The notes under the pieces were generated by a model. That model was not told the DNA's origin. It saw nothing but the letters and a program-made list of their open reading frames with translations, and did no database searches. The translations under genes were made by a program, and so were the position numbers. From Lysobacter sp. S4-A87 (GTDB lineage: Bacteria > Pseudomonadota > Gammaproteobacteria > Xanthomonadales > Xanthomonadaceae), in NCBI RefSeq assembly GCF_022637455.1, contig NZ_CP093341.1, positions 1,426,001-1,490,000 of the forward strand: a stretch of 64,000 bases of DNA, read 5' to 3'. This document shows, in pieces, positions 14,845 to 25,402 of this stretch; position 1 is the stretch's first letter; every line of letters starts with the position of its first letter.

Positions 14845-16830
14845 CTACTTCGCCGACTTTGGCGCACTCGTGCCGGTCGTCGCCACCGCGCCGCCGAGGC
14901 TGCGCGACAGGAACGCCAGCAGGCGGGTATAGAACTCGCGCTCGTGCTCTTCGAGGTAGAAGCCGTGGCCTTCGGTGTCGTAGTAGAGCGTCTCGACCGG
15001 CACGCCGGCCTTGCGCAGCGCCTGCTCCATCATCCTGCTGTGCTCGATCGGCGCACGCTCGTCCTCGCCACCGGCCGCCAGGAACACCGGCACCTTGATG
15101 CGATCGGCCATGCGGTTGGGTGACACGGCAGCGACATCTTCGCGGCTGCCCACCCATTCCTTCAAGAAGGTCTCACCGGAACCGCGCTCCTGGACATCGC
15201 CGTCGGTGTGCAACGTCGGCAGGTCGTAGATACCCACGTAGCCGGCCGCACAACGGTACAGCGCAGGTTCCTTGGCCGCGCCCATCAACGAGGCGTAGGC
15301 GCCGTAGCTGGCGCCGTAGAGACAGATCTTCTGCCCGTCGGCAATGCCCTCCTTGATGGCCCAGTGGGTCGCATCGGTCAGGTCGTCCTGCATCGTGCCG
15401 CCATACTGCTTCGCACCAGCCAGGCTGAACGAGCGACCGTAGCCGGGCGAACCGCGGAAATTCACCTGCAGCACGGCATAGCCGGCATTGGCCAGGATCT
15501 GCACATCCGTACTGAAACCCCACACGTCGCGGACCTGGAACGGGCCGCCATGCGGCATCACCACCATCGGCAGCCCCTTGCCGGTCGAGCCATTGGGCAC
15601 GGTCAGGTAGCCATGCAGCGGCAGGCCGTCGCGCGCCGTGAGCTGGATCGGCTTCATCGCCGCCATGTCTTCGGGGGCGAACCAGTCGCGCCGGCTGACC
15701 AGGTGGCTGGCCTTCTTGGCAACCGTGTCGAAGATGTAGAAATCGCCCGGATTGCGATCGCTCTGCACCTGCACCAGCGCCAGGTGGCCGTCGGTGGTCT
15801 GCGAGGCGATCCGCACGGGTTCGCCAAAGGCCGCTTCCAGGCTGCGGTACAGCCTCGCCTCCGGCGCGGCCGGGTCGAAGAACTCCGCCCGCGGCTTGCC
15901 GTCCATCACGATCGCGCCGATCGGAGTCCTGGTGCCGTTGCGGTAGATGATTTCACTTGGGTCCGTGTCGTCGTCGCGCAGCACCTGCTTGCGCTGCTTG
16001 CTGGCGATGTCGTACGCCTCGATCGAATCGGGGCCCTGGCCGTGCTCGACCTTCAGGTAAGCCACCTTGTCGTCGGCCGAGAAGCCGAGCGCCTCTTCGA
16101 CGAGGTGGCTTTCGGCCTCGTCGTTGATCAGCTGCCATTGCGCACCATCGCCTTCGCGGTAGTACAGCTTGTTGGCATTGTCGGTGCCGCTTCCCAGTGC
16201 GAAGCGGACGACGCCCTGGTTGTCGGTGACAAAGCTGGCATTGCGCACCGGAGCGCGCGCAAGTTGGGTGCGTCGTCCGGTATAGACATCGAGCATGTCG
16301 GCTCGCGTAAATGGATCGGCGGAAAACGGCGAGATCGAGACGACGACGGATTTGTCGTTGCCCGCAAGCTCGTCAACCAGATCCGCGGCCACCTTCTCGA
16401 CCTTCTTGGGCTGGATCTTGGTGCCCGGACCGCCACCGAGCATGCGTTGGCCCACCAGGAACTCCGGCTTTCCGCCATCGGCATTGATGGCGTACAGCTC
16501 GCCCGTCGCCTGCGGCTGGTCCAGTGCGCCGATCTTCTCGGCCATGCTGATGACGACGCGTTCCGGGTTGACCCACCAGAAGTTGTCGACATGCGTGTTG
16601 TTGCCGAGCCTGAAGTTTGCCGTCAGCGCGTTGTCGGAGCGGCGCATGATCGCCAGGGCAGTGCGGTCTTCCAGCACCACCGTCGCCGCGTAGTAGTCGC
16701 CGTTGGGCGACAGCTTGATGTCGCGGAAGGCTTCCTTCTTGACGAACGCACGAACGTCCACCGCCTGTGCGAGGGCAGGCGTCAGCATCAGCGCCGCCAT
16801 GACGGCAGCGACGCACTTGATCTTGTTCAT
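14845..16830 (-). CDS. Secreted S9 family peptidase
   Basis: 661 residues with a signal peptide (MNKIKCVAAVMAALMLTPALAQA). A degenerate beta-propeller (residues 25-390) precedes a hydrolase domain with Ser508 in GASYGAYAS, Asp590 in GGEDERAP and His622 in EGHGFY, a complete catalytic triad. It is likely a periplasmic or extracellular oligopeptidase or dipeptidyl peptidase. It is convergent with the POT transporter and shares its terminator. It is only distantly similar to the S9 protein at 8634-10712. Confidence 0.88.
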   Translation of the reverse strand: MNKIKCVAAVMAALMLTPALAQAVDVRAFVKKEAFRDIKLSPNGDYYAATVVLEDRTALAIMRRSDNALTANFRLGNNTHVDNFWWVNPERVVISMAEKIGALDQPQATGELYAINADGGKPEFLVGQRMLGGGPGTKIQPKKVEKVAADLVDELAGNDKSVVVSISPFSADPFTRADMLDVYTGRRTQLARAPVRNASFVTDNQGVVRFALGSGTDNANKLYYREGDGAQWQLINDEAESHLVEEALGFSADDKVAYLKVEHGQGPDSIEAYDIASKQRKQVLRDDDTDPSEIIYRNGTRTPIGAIVMDGKPRAEFFDPAAPEARLYRSLEAAFGEPVRIASQTTDGHLALVQVQSDRNPGDFYIFDTVAKKASHLVSRRDWFAPEDMAAMKPIQLTARDGLPLHGYLTVPNGSTGKGLPMVVMPHGGPFQVRDVWGFSTDVQILANAGYAVLQVNFRGSPGYGRSFSLAGAKQYGGTMQDDLTDATHWAIKEGIADGQKICLYGASYGAYASLMGAAKEPALYRCAAGYVGIYDLPTLHTDGDVQERGSGETFLKEWVGSREDVAAVSPNRMADRIKVPVFLAAGGEDERAPIEHSRMMEQALRKAGVPVETLYYDTEGHGFYLEEHEREFYTRLLAFLSRSLGGAVATTGTSAPKSAK

Positions 16831-16916
16831 TACTTCCCCTTGGTGATCCGCACCGGGCCCCTCCCCGGCGTTCGCCGCAAGCCTACCTCAGGCCCGACCG
16901 GGGCTGCCATGCGAAT

Positions 16917-17816
16917 TCAGCTCAGACGTGCGCCGGCCAGGGTGGTGCCGAGGGCGTCCCGCCAGTCCGGCAGGGCAATGCCGTGCTCCGACTGCAGGCG
17001 ACGGGTGTCGAGCACCGAATAGGCGGGCCGCCGGGCGCGCGTGGGGTAATCGGAAGTTGCGATGGCGGTCACACGTGGCGCACGTTCGATGAGACCGGCG
17101 GGGACCGCCCCGGCGAAGATCGCCTCGGCGAACCCGTGCCAGCTGGTTTCACCGCCGGCCACCAGGTGCATCACGCCGGACCTGTCGAAGCCGTTGCGCA
17201 GGAGTTCCGCGGTCACGTCCGCGATCAGCCAGGCCGGCGTCGGCGTGCCGCGCTGGTCGGCGACCACGCGCAACTCATCGCGCTCGGCGCCGACACGCAG
17301 CATCGTGCGCAGGAAGTTGGCGCCGTACAGGCCGTACACCCAGGCCGTACGAAGGATCAGATGACGCACGCCGCTTGCGGCGATCGCCTCCTCGCCGGCC
17401 AGCTTGCTCTGGCCATAGACACCAATGGGAGCGGTGGCGTCGTCCTCGCGGTAGGGGCGGCTGCCCTGCCCGTCGAAGACGTAGTCGGTCGAGTAGTGCA
17501 CCAGGGCGATGTCACGCGCGGCACATTCCACGGCGAGCCGCCCCGGACCTGCGGCGTTGGCACGGAAAGCCGCTTCGGCATCGTCCTCGGCCCGGTCGAC
17601 GGCAGTGTAGGCCGCGGCATTGACGACAACATCCGGCCGAACGCGATCCAGCAACGGCGCGATCGCGTCGAGGTCGGCCAGGTCGAACTGCTCGCAGGCA
17701 GCACCGTCCGCCAGCTGGCCACTGCGCGTGGTTGCGACGACCTCGCCCAGCGTGGCCAGGCTGCGCAGCAACGCGTGCCCGACCTGACCATTCGCGCCAG
17801 GCACCAGCACCTTCAT
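16917..17816 (-). CDS. rfbD: dTDP-4-dehydrorhamnose reductase
   Basis: 299-residue short-chain reductase-type enzyme that reduces dTDP-4-keto-L-rhamnose to dTDP-L-rhamnose with NAD(P)H. The nucleotide-binding GANGQVGHAL is at the N-terminus and the YGQSKLAGE catalytic Tyr/Lys pair near residue 140. It is last in rfbBACD, and its start overlaps the rfbC stop by four bases, which suggests coupled translation. Confidence 0.95.
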   Translation of the reverse strand: MKVLVPGANGQVGHALLRSLATLGEVVATTRSGQLADGAACEQFDLADLDAIAPLLDRVRPDVVVNAAAYTAVDRAEDDAEAAFRANAAGPGRLAVECAARDIALVHYSTDYVFDGQGSRPYREDDATAPIGVYGQSKLAGEEAIAASGVRHLILRTAWVYGLYGANFLRTMLRVGAERDELRVVADQRGTPTPAWLIADVTAELLRNGFDRSGVMHLVAGGETSWHGFAEAIFAGAVPAGLIERAPRVTAIATSDYPTRARRPAYSVLDTRRLQSEHGIALPDWRDALGTTLAGARLS

Positions 17817-18370
17817 GGCACGTAGACCGGCAGGCGTTCCTGGGCAATTTCGTCGAGAAACGGAGCGCGCGCGTCCTTGTCCGACAGCGACACGTCGGTC
17901 ACCGGCCAGTCGATGCCAAGGCGGGCGTCATTCCAACGAATCCCGGCGTCGGCCTGGGCGTCGTAGGTGGCCGTGCACAGATAGGTGAAGACTGCACGCT
18001 CGCTCAGGGTCACGAAGCCGTGGGCGAAGCCTTCGGGAATCCAGAAATGGCGCTTGTTCTCCGCGCTCAGCAGCACGGCCGTCCAACGTCCGAAATGCGG
18101 GGAGCCGCGACGGATATCCACCGCGACGTCCCACACTTCGCCTTCAACCACCGAGACGTACTTGCCCTGCGGATTGGGCCACTGGTAGTGCAGGCCGCGC
18201 AGCACGCCGCGACTGGACGACGACACGTTGCCCTGGACGAAGTGCGGCTGCAGGCCATGTTCGGCGAGCCTGTCGTGGTTGAACGATTCGAAGAAGAAGC
18301 CGCGGTCGTCGCCAAACACACGTGGCTCGAAAACCACGCAGCCTGGCAGATCGGTTTCGATCACTTTCAC
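17813..18370 (-). CDS. rfbC: dTDP-4-dehydrorhamnose 3,5-epimerase
   Basis: 185-residue cupin-fold epimerase of the dTDP-L-rhamnose pathway. It carries the family segments [18 protein letters not shown] near the start, [13 protein letters not shown] (catalytic histidine region, about residue 60) and PEGFAHGF near residue 118. The length matches the family. It overlaps rfbA and rfbD by four bases each. Confidence 0.95.
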   Translation of the reverse strand: MKVIETDLPGCVVFEPRVFGDDRGFFFESFNHDRLAEHGLQPHFVQGNVSSSSRGVLRGLHYQWPNPQGKYVSVVEGEVWDVAVDIRRGSPHFGRWTAVLLSAENKRHFWIPEGFAHGFVTLSERAVFTYLCTATYDAQADAGIRWNDARLGIDWPVTDVSLSDKDARAPFLDEIAQERLPVYVP

Positions 18371-19251
18371 GGCACATAGCCCCGATCGGCCAGGCTAAGC
18401 AGGTACTGGCCGTAGCCGTTCTTGGCCAGCGGCCGCGCCAGTTCGTTGAGTCGCTCGGCGTCGATCCAGCCATTGTTCCAGGCGATCTCCTCCGGGCAGC
18501 ACACGCGCAGGCCCTGCCGCGCTTCGATCGTCTCGATGTAGTTGGAGGCCTCGAGCAGCGATTGGTGCGTGCCGGTGTCGAGCCAGGCGTAACCGCGTCC
18601 GAGCTGCTCCAGATGCAGCGAGCCCTCCTCGAGGTAGCGGCGGTTGAGATCGGTGATCTCCAGTTCGCCGCGAGGCGACGGCTTGAGCTCGGAAGCGAAA
18701 TCGCTGGCGCGGCCGTCGTAGAAATACAGACCGGTCACTGCATAGTTGGAACGCGGCTTGGCGGGCTTCTCCTCCAGACCGATCACCTTGCCGGCCTGGT
18801 CGAATTCGGCAACGCCATAACGCTCGGGATCGCGGACCCAGTAACCGAACACCGTAGCGCCCTCGTCGCGCGAGTCGGCGCGCTTGAGCATGGCCGTCAG
18901 GCCCGGGCCGTGGAAGATATTGTCACCAAGGACCAGGCAGCTCGGCTGGCCGGCGACGAAATCGCGCCCGATCAGGTAGGCCTGCGCCAGGCCATCCGGG
19001 CTCGGCTGCACGGCGTACTCGATGTTCATGCCCCACTGCGAACCGTCACCCAGCAGGGTACGGAACAGGGCCTGCTCGTGCGGCGTGTTGATGATCAACA
19101 CATCACGGATGCCCGCCAGCATCAGCACGCTGAGCGGGTAATAAATCATCGGCTTGTCGTACACCGGCAACAGCTGCTTGCTGATGCCCTGCGTGATCGG
19201 ATACAGCCGGGTTCCGGAACCTCCGGCGAGGATGATGCCCTTGCGGTTCAT
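18367..19251 (-). CDS. rfbA: Glucose-1-phosphate thymidylyltransferase
   Basis: 294-residue nucleotidyltransferase making dTDP-glucose, the first step to dTDP-L-rhamnose for lipopolysaccharide and exopolysaccharide. The signature [11 protein letters not shown] is at residues 8-18; VLGDNIFHG and the C-terminal helices are present. The length fits the family. It overlaps rfbC by four bases and lies ten bases after rfbB. Confidence 0.95.
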   Translation of the reverse strand: MNRKGIILAGGSGTRLYPITQGISKQLLPVYDKPMIYYPLSVLMLAGIRDVLIINTPHEQALFRTLLGDGSQWGMNIEYAVQPSPDGLAQAYLIGRDFVAGQPSCLVLGDNIFHGPGLTAMLKRADSRDEGATVFGYWVRDPERYGVAEFDQAGKVIGLEEKPAKPRSNYAVTGLYFYDGRASDFASELKPSPRGELEITDLNRRYLEEGSLHLEQLGRGYAWLDTGTHQSLLEASNYIETIEARQGLRVCCPEEIAWNNGWIDAERLNELARPLAKNGYGQYLLSLADRGYVP

Positions 19252-19261
19252 GTGCGCGCCC

Positions 19262-20314
19262 TCAGGCCTGTCCGATGCGTTCGAGGCGGTAGCTCCCGTC
19301 CAGCACGCGGCTGACCCACGGCTGGTTCTGCAGGTACCACTCCACGGTCTGCGCCATGCCCTGTTCGAAGGTTACGGTGGGTGCCCAGCTCAGTTCGGTC
19401 TTCAGCTTCGACGCGTCGATCGCGTAACGGCGATCGTGTCCCGGGCGATCGGCCACGAACTTGATCAGCGTTTCGCGGGCACGACCATCGGCCAGCGGCA
19501 GGCGCTCATCGAGCAGCTTGCAGATGGTCTTGACCACGACAATGTTCTCGCGCTCGGCATCGCCGCCGACGTTGTAGGTCTCGCCGACACGGCCGGCTTC
19601 CAGCACGCGGCGGATCGCCGCGCAGTGATCGGCAACAAACAGCCAGTCGCGAACATTGCGGCCGTCGCCATAGACCGGCAGTGCCTCGCCGGCGAGTGCC
19701 TTGGCAATCACCAGCGGAATGAGCTTTTCGGGAAACTGGTACGGGCCGTAGTTGTTCGAGCAGTTGGTCGTCAGGACCGGCAGGCCGTAGGTGTGATGGA
19801 AGGCGCGCACCAGGTGGTCCGACGCGGCCTTCGACGCCGAGTACGGCGAGTTCGGTGCGAACGGCGTCTCCTCGGTGAACTTGCCGGTCTCGCCGAGCGT
19901 TCCGTAGACCTCGTCGGTGGAGACGTGCAGGAAACGGAACGATGCACGAGCGGCGTCGTCGAGGGACTTCCAGTAGTCGCGCGTCTTCTCGAGCAGGCTC
20001 AGCGTGCCCACGACATTCGTCTGCACGAATGCGGCCGGGCCATCGATCGACCGGTCGACGTGGCTTTCGGCGGCAAAGTTGATGACCGCGTCGGGGCGAT
20101 GCTGGCGCAGCAGGTTCTCGACCAGCCCAGCGTCGCCGATGTCGCCCTGCACGAAGACGTGGTTCGGATCGTCCTGGATGGACTTCAGCGTATCCAGGTT
20201 GCCGGCGTAGGTAAGGACATCCAGGTTGACGACCCGGATGCCCTGCCTCACTGCCTCAAGAACAAAGTTTCCGCCAATAAAACCGGCGCCGCCGGTAACA
20301 AGCCAGGTGGGCAC
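19262..20314 (-). CDS. rfbB: dTDP-glucose 4,6-dehydratase
   Basis: 350-residue extended short-chain dehydrogenase. The NAD-binding [12 protein letters not shown] is at the N-terminus, [10 protein letters not shown] near residue 132 and the catalytic [10 protein letters not shown] near 160. It converts dTDP-glucose to the 4-keto-6-deoxy sugar. It is the first gene of the rfb operon; about 50 bp separate it from ssb upstream on the same strand. Confidence 0.95.
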   Translation of the reverse strand: MPTWLVTGGAGFIGGNFVLEAVRQGIRVVNLDVLTYAGNLDTLKSIQDDPNHVFVQGDIGDAGLVENLLRQHRPDAVINFAAESHVDRSIDGPAAFVQTNVVGTLSLLEKTRDYWKSLDDAARASFRFLHVSTDEVYGTLGETGKFTEETPFAPNSPYSASKAASDHLVRAFHHTYGLPVLTTNCSNNYGPYQFPEKLIPLVIAKALAGEALPVYGDGRNVRDWLFVADHCAAIRRVLEAGRVGETYNVGGDAERENIVVVKTICKLLDERLPLADGRARETLIKFVADRPGHDRRYAIDASKLKTELSWAPTVTFEQGMAQTVEWYLQNQPWVSRVLDGSYRLERIGQA

Positions 20315-20365
20315 TTACTGGAACTCCATGTCAATTTCAAGAATGTTCGTACGCAGCCATCCGAC

Positions 20366-20881
20366 TCAGAACGGAATATCGTCGTCGGCGAAATCATCGG
20401 CGAAGTCATTGCTCTTGGCCGCCGGGGCCTCGCGACGCGGTGCGGATTCCTGGCGTGCTGCCGGCGCGCGTGCCGGACGTTCGCTGCGATCGCCACCACC
20501 GCGGAACTCGCCACGACCGGCACCACCGCCGCCGCCACCGCCCTCACCGCGGCCGCCGAGCATCTGCATCTCGTCGGCGATGATGTCGGTGGAATAGCGC
20601 TCGACGCCGTCCTGGCCGGTGTACTTGTCGTAACGGATCGAGCCTTCGACGTAGACCTGGCTACCCTTGCGCAGGTACTCGCCGGCGATCTCGCCGAGCT
20701 TGCCGAAGAAGGTCACCCGGTGCCACTCGGTGCGTTCCTGGGTGTTGCCCTCACGGTCCTTGCGCACGCTGGTGGTGGCCAGGCGGGCCTTGGTCACGGC
20801 CATGCCGCCCTGGGTGTACTTGGTTTCCGGATCGTCACCGAGATTGCCGACCAGGATCACCTTGTTTATGCCACGTGCCAT
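20366..20881 (-). CDS. ssb: Single-stranded DNA-binding protein
   Basis: 171 residues. The N-terminal OB fold (about 1-115) begins [19 protein letters not shown]; a glycine/arginine-rich linker follows, then the acidic tip DDDIPF that binds repair and replication partners. It protects single-stranded DNA in replication, repair and recombination. The length and domain order are normal. The 186 bp upstream, towards the DUF5076 gene, should carry its promoter. Confidence 0.96.
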   Translation of the reverse strand: MARGINKVILVGNLGDDPETKYTQGGMAVTKARLATTSVRKDREGNTQERTEWHRVTFFGKLGEIAGEYLRKGSQVYVEGSIRYDKYTGQDGVERYSTDIIADEMQMLGGRGEGGGGGGGAGRGEFRGGGDRSERPARAPAARQESAPRREAPAAKSNDFADDFADDDIPF

Positions 20882-21067
20882 GGGTATGCGTGCCCCCTCG
20901 TATGGTTATTCAATAGTTTGCGCCGGCTGCCGCCACCCCCGGGGGGTCGGGCGCTGCCGGATCGAAGACCATCATAGCAGTCCGCCCAGACCGCCCCGGA
21001 CGCCCGGAGCGGCTGTCAGGGCCAGGGACTGCCGCTGCGCCCGCAGGGACTCAACGCCGGGCCGCCC

Positions 21068-21397
21068 TCAGTGCTCCGAAACGCCGCCGCAGCGGATCCG
21101 GGCATGGGTGTGCTGGAGGAATCCCAGCAGCATGCCTTCGCGGCATTCCATCAGCGACCGGCCGCTGCGCCTGGAGTACTTCCAGCAGGCATGGCTGAAA
21201 AGGTCGGCCAGCAGGACGCCGAAATCCTCTGCTTCGCCTTCGACGTCGGGACGCAGGTTCATCGAGAGGCGGCCGTTTGCCACCCATAACCGGAGGATTT
21301 CGAACGCGGCGGGATCTGCCTCGACACCCGGCGGCGTGGCCAGCGCTTCGGCGCCCAGCACCTTGCCCGCTGCGGTGATCTTCCTGCCCTCTTCCAT
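21068..21397 (-). CDS. DUF5076 domain protein
   Basis: 109 residues from ATG at 21397 (MEEGRKITAAG). The core, with FEILRLWVANGRLSMNLRP followed by DFGVLLADLFSHACWKY, matches what I know of DUF5076, a small cytosolic family of unknown function common in Alpha- and Gammaproteobacteria. A longer frame to 21487 exists, but its extra residues look non-conserved. It may be co-transcribed with the hypothetical gene just upstream. Confidence 0.72.
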   Translation of the reverse strand: MEEGRKITAAGKVLGAEALATPPGVEADPAAFEILRLWVANGRLSMNLRPDVEGEAEDFGVLLADLFSHACWKYSRRSGRSLMECREGMLLGFLQHTHARIRCGGVSEH

Positions 21398-21490
21398 GAC
21401 TGCCTCACGCGTCGAAAAGATCGCCGTCCTCGGGGTCCGGGCGGCCGGCACCCTGCCGGCACCGTCCTTCGGAGTCATCCGCAGCACCCG

Positions 21491-21850
21491 TTACGGTCCA
21501 CGGCCCGATTGAAGTGCCCCGCCCTGGCCACCCCTCGAGCGGACCACCTGGTGCTGGAGGTCCCGGGAAATCAGGCTGAGCACGCCGTCCATGGCATCGT
21601 CCGCCAGGTGGCGTGTATTGCTGCCCTGCACGTCCGCAGCCAGGTACTGGACGATCGCGTGCGCCATCAGCTGGAACAGGGCATCGCCGGCGTCGCCGTC
21701 GCGAATGGCAACTTCGCGCAGGCTGTCGGCAACCAGATCGACAAACCGCCGGCCGGGCCACGTCGGCAACACGACCGGGGGAGCTGTACCCTGCAGCCGC
21801 GCGCCGCGCGCATGCAGGCCGGCACGCGTGTCGCAATGGAGTTCTTGCAT
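21491..21850 (-). CDS. Hypothetical protein
   Basis: 119 residues from ATG at 21850 (MQELHCDTRAGLHARG). The central part (VDLVADSLREVAIRDGDAGDALFQLMAHAIVQYLAA) is clearly helical and the tail is glycine/arginine-rich. There is no signal peptide and I do not recognise it. It ends about 90 bp before the start of the DUF5076 gene on the same strand. Codon usage is consistent with the surrounding genome, but the assignment as a real gene is moderate. Confidence 0.5.
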   Translation of the reverse strand: MQELHCDTRAGLHARGARLQGTAPPVVLPTWPGRRFVDLVADSLREVAIRDGDAGDALFQLMAHAIVQYLAADVQGSNTRHLADDAMDGVLSLISRDLQHQVVRSRGGQGGALQSGRGP

Positions 21851-22090
21851 CTCGAGACCTCGCCGGATCCGGCCAGCGGAGCGACCGCAACCGCGCGCTC
21901 CAGGAGGGGCCAGCTTGGCCACGCGGTTTGCGGCCGGACATCAGAATCGTCTGAATATCCGCGGGGGCGGGCGGAGGCATCGCAGTGGACGTGCCCGCCC
22001 CAACCCGGCACGACGGCAAAGGCGCACCCGCGACCACGGACTTTCTGAGCTGCCGCTTATAATCCCAGCCCCAACCGATACGGTCCCCCC

Positions 22091-23104
22091 ATGCACCCCA
22101 GCCCCACGCTCCTGGCCGTCCCCGACCTGGTCGCCATCCAGGCCCTGGCCCGCGAGGACATGGCGGCCGTCGACGCGCTGATCCGGCGCCGGCTCGCCTC
22201 GGACGTGGTCCTGATCAACCAGGTCGCCGAGTACATCGTCGGTGCCGGCGGCAAGCGCCTGCGTCCGATGCTGCTGCTGCTCGCCACCGGTGCGCTGGGC
22301 GGCCGCAACGGCCAGGGCATCGGTGCCGATGCCCACCAGCTGGCGGCCGTGGTCGAGTTCATCCACACCGCGACCCTCCTCCACGACGACGTGGTCGACG
22401 AGTCGGACCTGCGGCGCGGTCGCCGCACCGCCAACGCCGTGTGGGGCAACGCCGCCAGTGTGCTGGTCGGCGACTTCCTGTATTCGCGCAGCTTCCAGCT
22501 GATGGTCGAGCTCGAGCTCATGCCGGTCATGCAGATCCTCGCCGACACCACCAACCGCATCGCCGAAGGCGAAGTGCTGCAGCTGCTGCACGTGCGCAAC
22601 CCCGACACCGACGAGGCGGCCTACCTGCGCGTGATTGAGCGCAAGACCGCCGTGCTGTTCGCCGCAGCCACGCGCCTGGGCGCCCTGCTCTGCGACGCCG
22701 ACGCCGCGACCTGCGATGCCCTGCACGACTACGGCCTCAACCTGGGCTACGCCTTCCAGATCGCCGATGACGTGCTCGATTACGCCTCCGATGCGCAGAC
22801 GCTCGGCAAGAACCTCGGCGACGACCTGGCCGAAGGCAAGGCGACGCTGCCGCTGATCCACGCCATCGCCCACAGCAACGACGCCACCCGTGCCGTGCTG
22901 CGCGCGGCCATCGAGCAGGGCGACACGGACGCATTGCCGCAGGTGCTGGCGGCAATCCACGCCAGCGGCGGACTCGACTACAGCCGTCGCCGCGCCGCCG
23001 AGTATGCGCAGGCCGCCGAGCGCGCGCTCGACGGCCTGGACGACAACGACTACACGGCTGCCCTGCGCGGGCTCGCCCGGTACGCGGTCAGCCGCGACCA
23101 CTGA
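22091..23104 (+). CDS. ispB: Octaprenyl diphosphate synthase-type polyprenyl synthetase
   Basis: 337-residue trans-prenyltransferase that builds the long isoprenoid side chain of ubiquinone. Both aspartate-rich motifs are present: DDVVD (99-103), and QIADDVLDY (224-231) followed by GKNLGDDLAEGKATLPLI. The GGKRLRPML substrate-binding stretch is at 53-61. The length matches IspB. It stands alone behind a ~240 bp upstream region and converges on the next gene 12 bp away. Confidence 0.93.
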   Translation: MHPSPTLLAVPDLVAIQALAREDMAAVDALIRRRLASDVVLINQVAEYIVGAGGKRLRPMLLLLATGALGGRNGQGIGADAHQLAAVVEFIHTATLLHDDVVDESDLRRGRRTANAVWGNAASVLVGDFLYSRSFQLMVELELMPVMQILADTTNRIAEGEVLQLLHVRNPDTDEAAYLRVIERKTAVLFAAATRLGALLCDADAATCDALHDYGLNLGYAFQIADDVLDYASDAQTLGKNLGDDLAEGKATLPLIHAIAHSNDATRAVLRAAIEQGDTDALPQVLAAIHASGGLDYSRRRAAEYAQAAERALDGLDDNDYTAALRGLARYAVSRDH

Positions 23105-23116
23105 CCGCGCGCGACG

Positions 23117-23902
23117 TCATTTCGCGGCGAAACGCTCGCGGAAGAAGTCGAACATCATTTCGTAGGCGCGCTTGGCCGCGCGCTCGTTGTAGGCGCAGCC
23201 CGGCGGATTGTTCGCTTCGGGCTCGGCAAAGCAGTGCACCGCGCCGCTGAAGTTGACGAACTGCCAGTCGGCCCCGGCCGCGTCCATCTCCTTCTCGAAG
23301 GCGGCGATGTCCTCGTCGGTGACGCTGCGGTCGTCGGCGCCGTTGAGCACCAGCACCGGCGTGCGCACGCCATCGTCCTTGGCCGGTGCGGCCGTCGCCA
23401 GCGCGCCGTGCAGGCTGACCACGCCAGCGAGCTGGTCGCCGCCACGCACCAGTTCAAGCGCGGTCGTTCCGCCGAAGCAGAAGCCGAGCGCGCCGATCCG
23501 GGTGGCATCCAGCGGCACCTTGCCCGCCTGCTCCTTCAACACGGCGACTGACTTCTCGGCGCGCGCGCGCAGCGTCGCGCGGTCCTCCCGCAACGGCACG
23601 GCCACCTTGCCCGCCTCTTCGTCGGTCGTCGGCCGGACCTTGCTGCCGTAGACATCGGCCACCAGCACGACGTAGTCGTCGCCGGCGATCTGCTTGGCCT
23701 TCTCGATCGCGGCGGGATTGATCCCTTTCCAGTTGGGCACCATCACCAGGCCCGGGCGCTTGATCGCGTTGGTGCCGTCGTAGACAAGCACACCGGTGAA
23801 CGTGTCCTTGCCGATGGTCCAGTCGACCGGCTTTTCGACCATGGCCGCCATCGCGGGCAGCGTGCACAGCGACAGGATGGCAGCGAGCATCAGGCGTTGC
23901 AT
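23117..23902 (-). CDS. Exported dienelactone hydrolase family protein
   Basis: 261 residues with a signal peptide (MQRLMLAAILSLCTLPAMAA). The alpha/beta-hydrolase core has a cysteine nucleophile Cys142 in GFCFGG, the acid in GADDRSV (about 190) and His223 in AVHCF, as in dienelactone hydrolases. The substrate is unknown; periplasmic members are annotated only by family. It is convergent with ispB. Confidence 0.88.
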   Translation of the reverse strand: MQRLMLAAILSLCTLPAMAAMVEKPVDWTIGKDTFTGVLVYDGTNAIKRPGLVMVPNWKGINPAAIEKAKQIAGDDYVVLVADVYGSKVRPTTDEEAGKVAVPLREDRATLRARAEKSVAVLKEQAGKVPLDATRIGALGFCFGGTTALELVRGGDQLAGVVSLHGALATAAPAKDDGVRTPVLVLNGADDRSVTDEDIAAFEKEMDAAGADWQFVNFSGAVHCFAEPEANNPPGCAYNERAAKRAYEMMFDFFRERFAAK

Positions 23903-23983
23903 CTGGACTCTCCCCTTGCGTTGGCCGGATCAGTGGAGACTGCCGCGCGAGCCTACCCCGCGCCTGTCCTCGACGCGTGAAGC

Positions 23984-25402
23984 TCAGGAGATCCCGATAC
24001 CGGCAATGGCGCTGATCATGTCCGGGTCGAAGCCGGCCAGTTCGGCGAAATGGCGGCCGCGCGCAACGTAGTCGCGGTAAGGGCCGAAGCTCGGTGCGCC
24101 CGGCGACAGCAGGACGACGCCTTCGTCCCCGAGCACCGCGCGGGCCTGGGCCATGGCATCGGCCAGATCGACCGCGGCGCTGAGGTGGAAGTCAGACTCG
24201 CCGGCAATGGGTGCCAGCAGCGCGTGGATGCGTGGCCCGTTCTGGCCCATCGTGATCACTGCGACCGGCGCCTGCGTGCGCATCGCCTCGGCGAACTCCT
24301 CCCACGGCAGGCCGCGATCGTGCCCGCCCACCAGCAACGCCACGCGACGATCGCCGAAGCAGTCGAGCGCGGCCAGGCTGGCATGCGGCGTGGTGCTGAT
24401 GGAGTCATTGACGTAGGCGATGCCGTCACGCGTGCCCAGCGTCTGCAGGCGATGCGGCAGCGGCTGGAAACTGGCGGCATGCGGCGCCAGTGCGACCGCG
24501 TCCAGGCCAAGCGCTTCGATCGCGGTGAGCACGGCGCAGAGGTTGCCGCGGTTGTGGCGACCGGGCAGCGGCAGGCTGCGCGTGTCCATCACCCAGGCGT
24601 CGCCGCGGTACAGCGCATCCTCGCGCAAGTGCCAGCCACCGCGGTCACCGAACCAGTACACGTCGGTGCCGGCGTCGCGGCTGGCGGCGACGCCTGCGGC
24701 CACCAGGCGCGAATCGTTGCTGTTGAGCACGGCGATCGCCGGCGCGGCTTCGGTCAGCAGGCGCAGCTTGTCCTCGACGTAACGCTCGTGCGAGCCGTGC
24801 CAGTCGAGGTGTTCGGGAAATATGTTCAGCACGACCGCAACCTGCGGGTGCGCTTGGCTCGCGGCGACATCGCCGGTCTGGTAGCTCGACAACTCGATCA
24901 CCCAGAACTCGGGCGCCTGTGGCGGATCGAGCACCTCCAGCAGCGGCATGCCGATGTTGCCGGCCAGCGCGGTGACATGGCCCCCGCAGCGCAGCAGGTG
25001 CGCCAGCAGTGCCGTGGTCGTGCTCTTGCCCTTGGTGCCGGTCACGCACACGGTGCGGGCGACCACGCCGTCATCGCCGGCGTGCTCGCCGAACCACAGC
25101 GCGGTGCCGCCGATGAAGCGCGTGCCGCGCGCAGCGGCAGCGCTGGCTTCATTGCCGTAGGGGCTGATGCCCGGCGACTTCACCACCACCTCGAAAGCCG
25201 ACAGGCGCTCGGCGCTGGCGTCGGTTTCGGTGGCGAGAGCCGGATCGGCCAGCGCGGCGCCCTCGGCGGCCTCATCGCGCGAACAGAACAGCGTCAGCGC
25301 AAGGTGCGGCAGCCGCGAACGGATGGCGTGGTAGGCCGCGCGGCCCTCACGGCCCCAGCCCCACAGCGCGACCTTTCGACCTTCAAGCTGCCAGATGCGC
25401 AC
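23984..25402 (-). CDS. murD2: UDP-MurNAc-L-Ala--L-Glu ligase (MurD2 type)
   Basis: 472 residues of the Mur ligase fold: an N-terminal Rossmann part, a P-loop [11 protein letters not shown] (120-130) and the C-terminal Mur domain. Its tight partnership with murL identifies it as MurD2, which adds L-glutamate rather than D-glutamate to UDP-MurNAc-L-Ala, as described in Xanthomonas. The P-loop reads TGTKGKST where MurD usually has TGTNGKST. Its start overlaps the end of murL by 20 bases, so translation is probably coupled. Confidence 0.88.
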   Translation of the reverse strand: MRIWQLEGRKVALWGWGREGRAAYHAIRSRLPHLALTLFCSRDEAAEGAALADPALATETDASAERLSAFEVVVKSPGISPYGNEASAAAARGTRFIGGTALWFGEHAGDDGVVARTVCVTGTKGKSTTTALLAHLLRCGGHVTALAGNIGMPLLEVLDPPQAPEFWVIELSSYQTGDVAASQAHPQVAVVLNIFPEHLDWHGSHERYVEDKLRLLTEAAPAIAVLNSNDSRLVAAGVAASRDAGTDVYWFGDRGGWHLREDALYRGDAWVMDTRSLPLPGRHNRGNLCAVLTAIEALGLDAVALAPHAASFQPLPHRLQTLGTRDGIAYVNDSISTTPHASLAALDCFGDRRVALLVGGHDRGLPWEEFAEAMRTQAPVAVITMGQNGPRIHALLAPIAGESDFHLSAAVDLADAMAQARAVLGDEGVVLLSPGAPSFGPYRDYVARGRHFAELAGFDPDMISAIAGIGIS

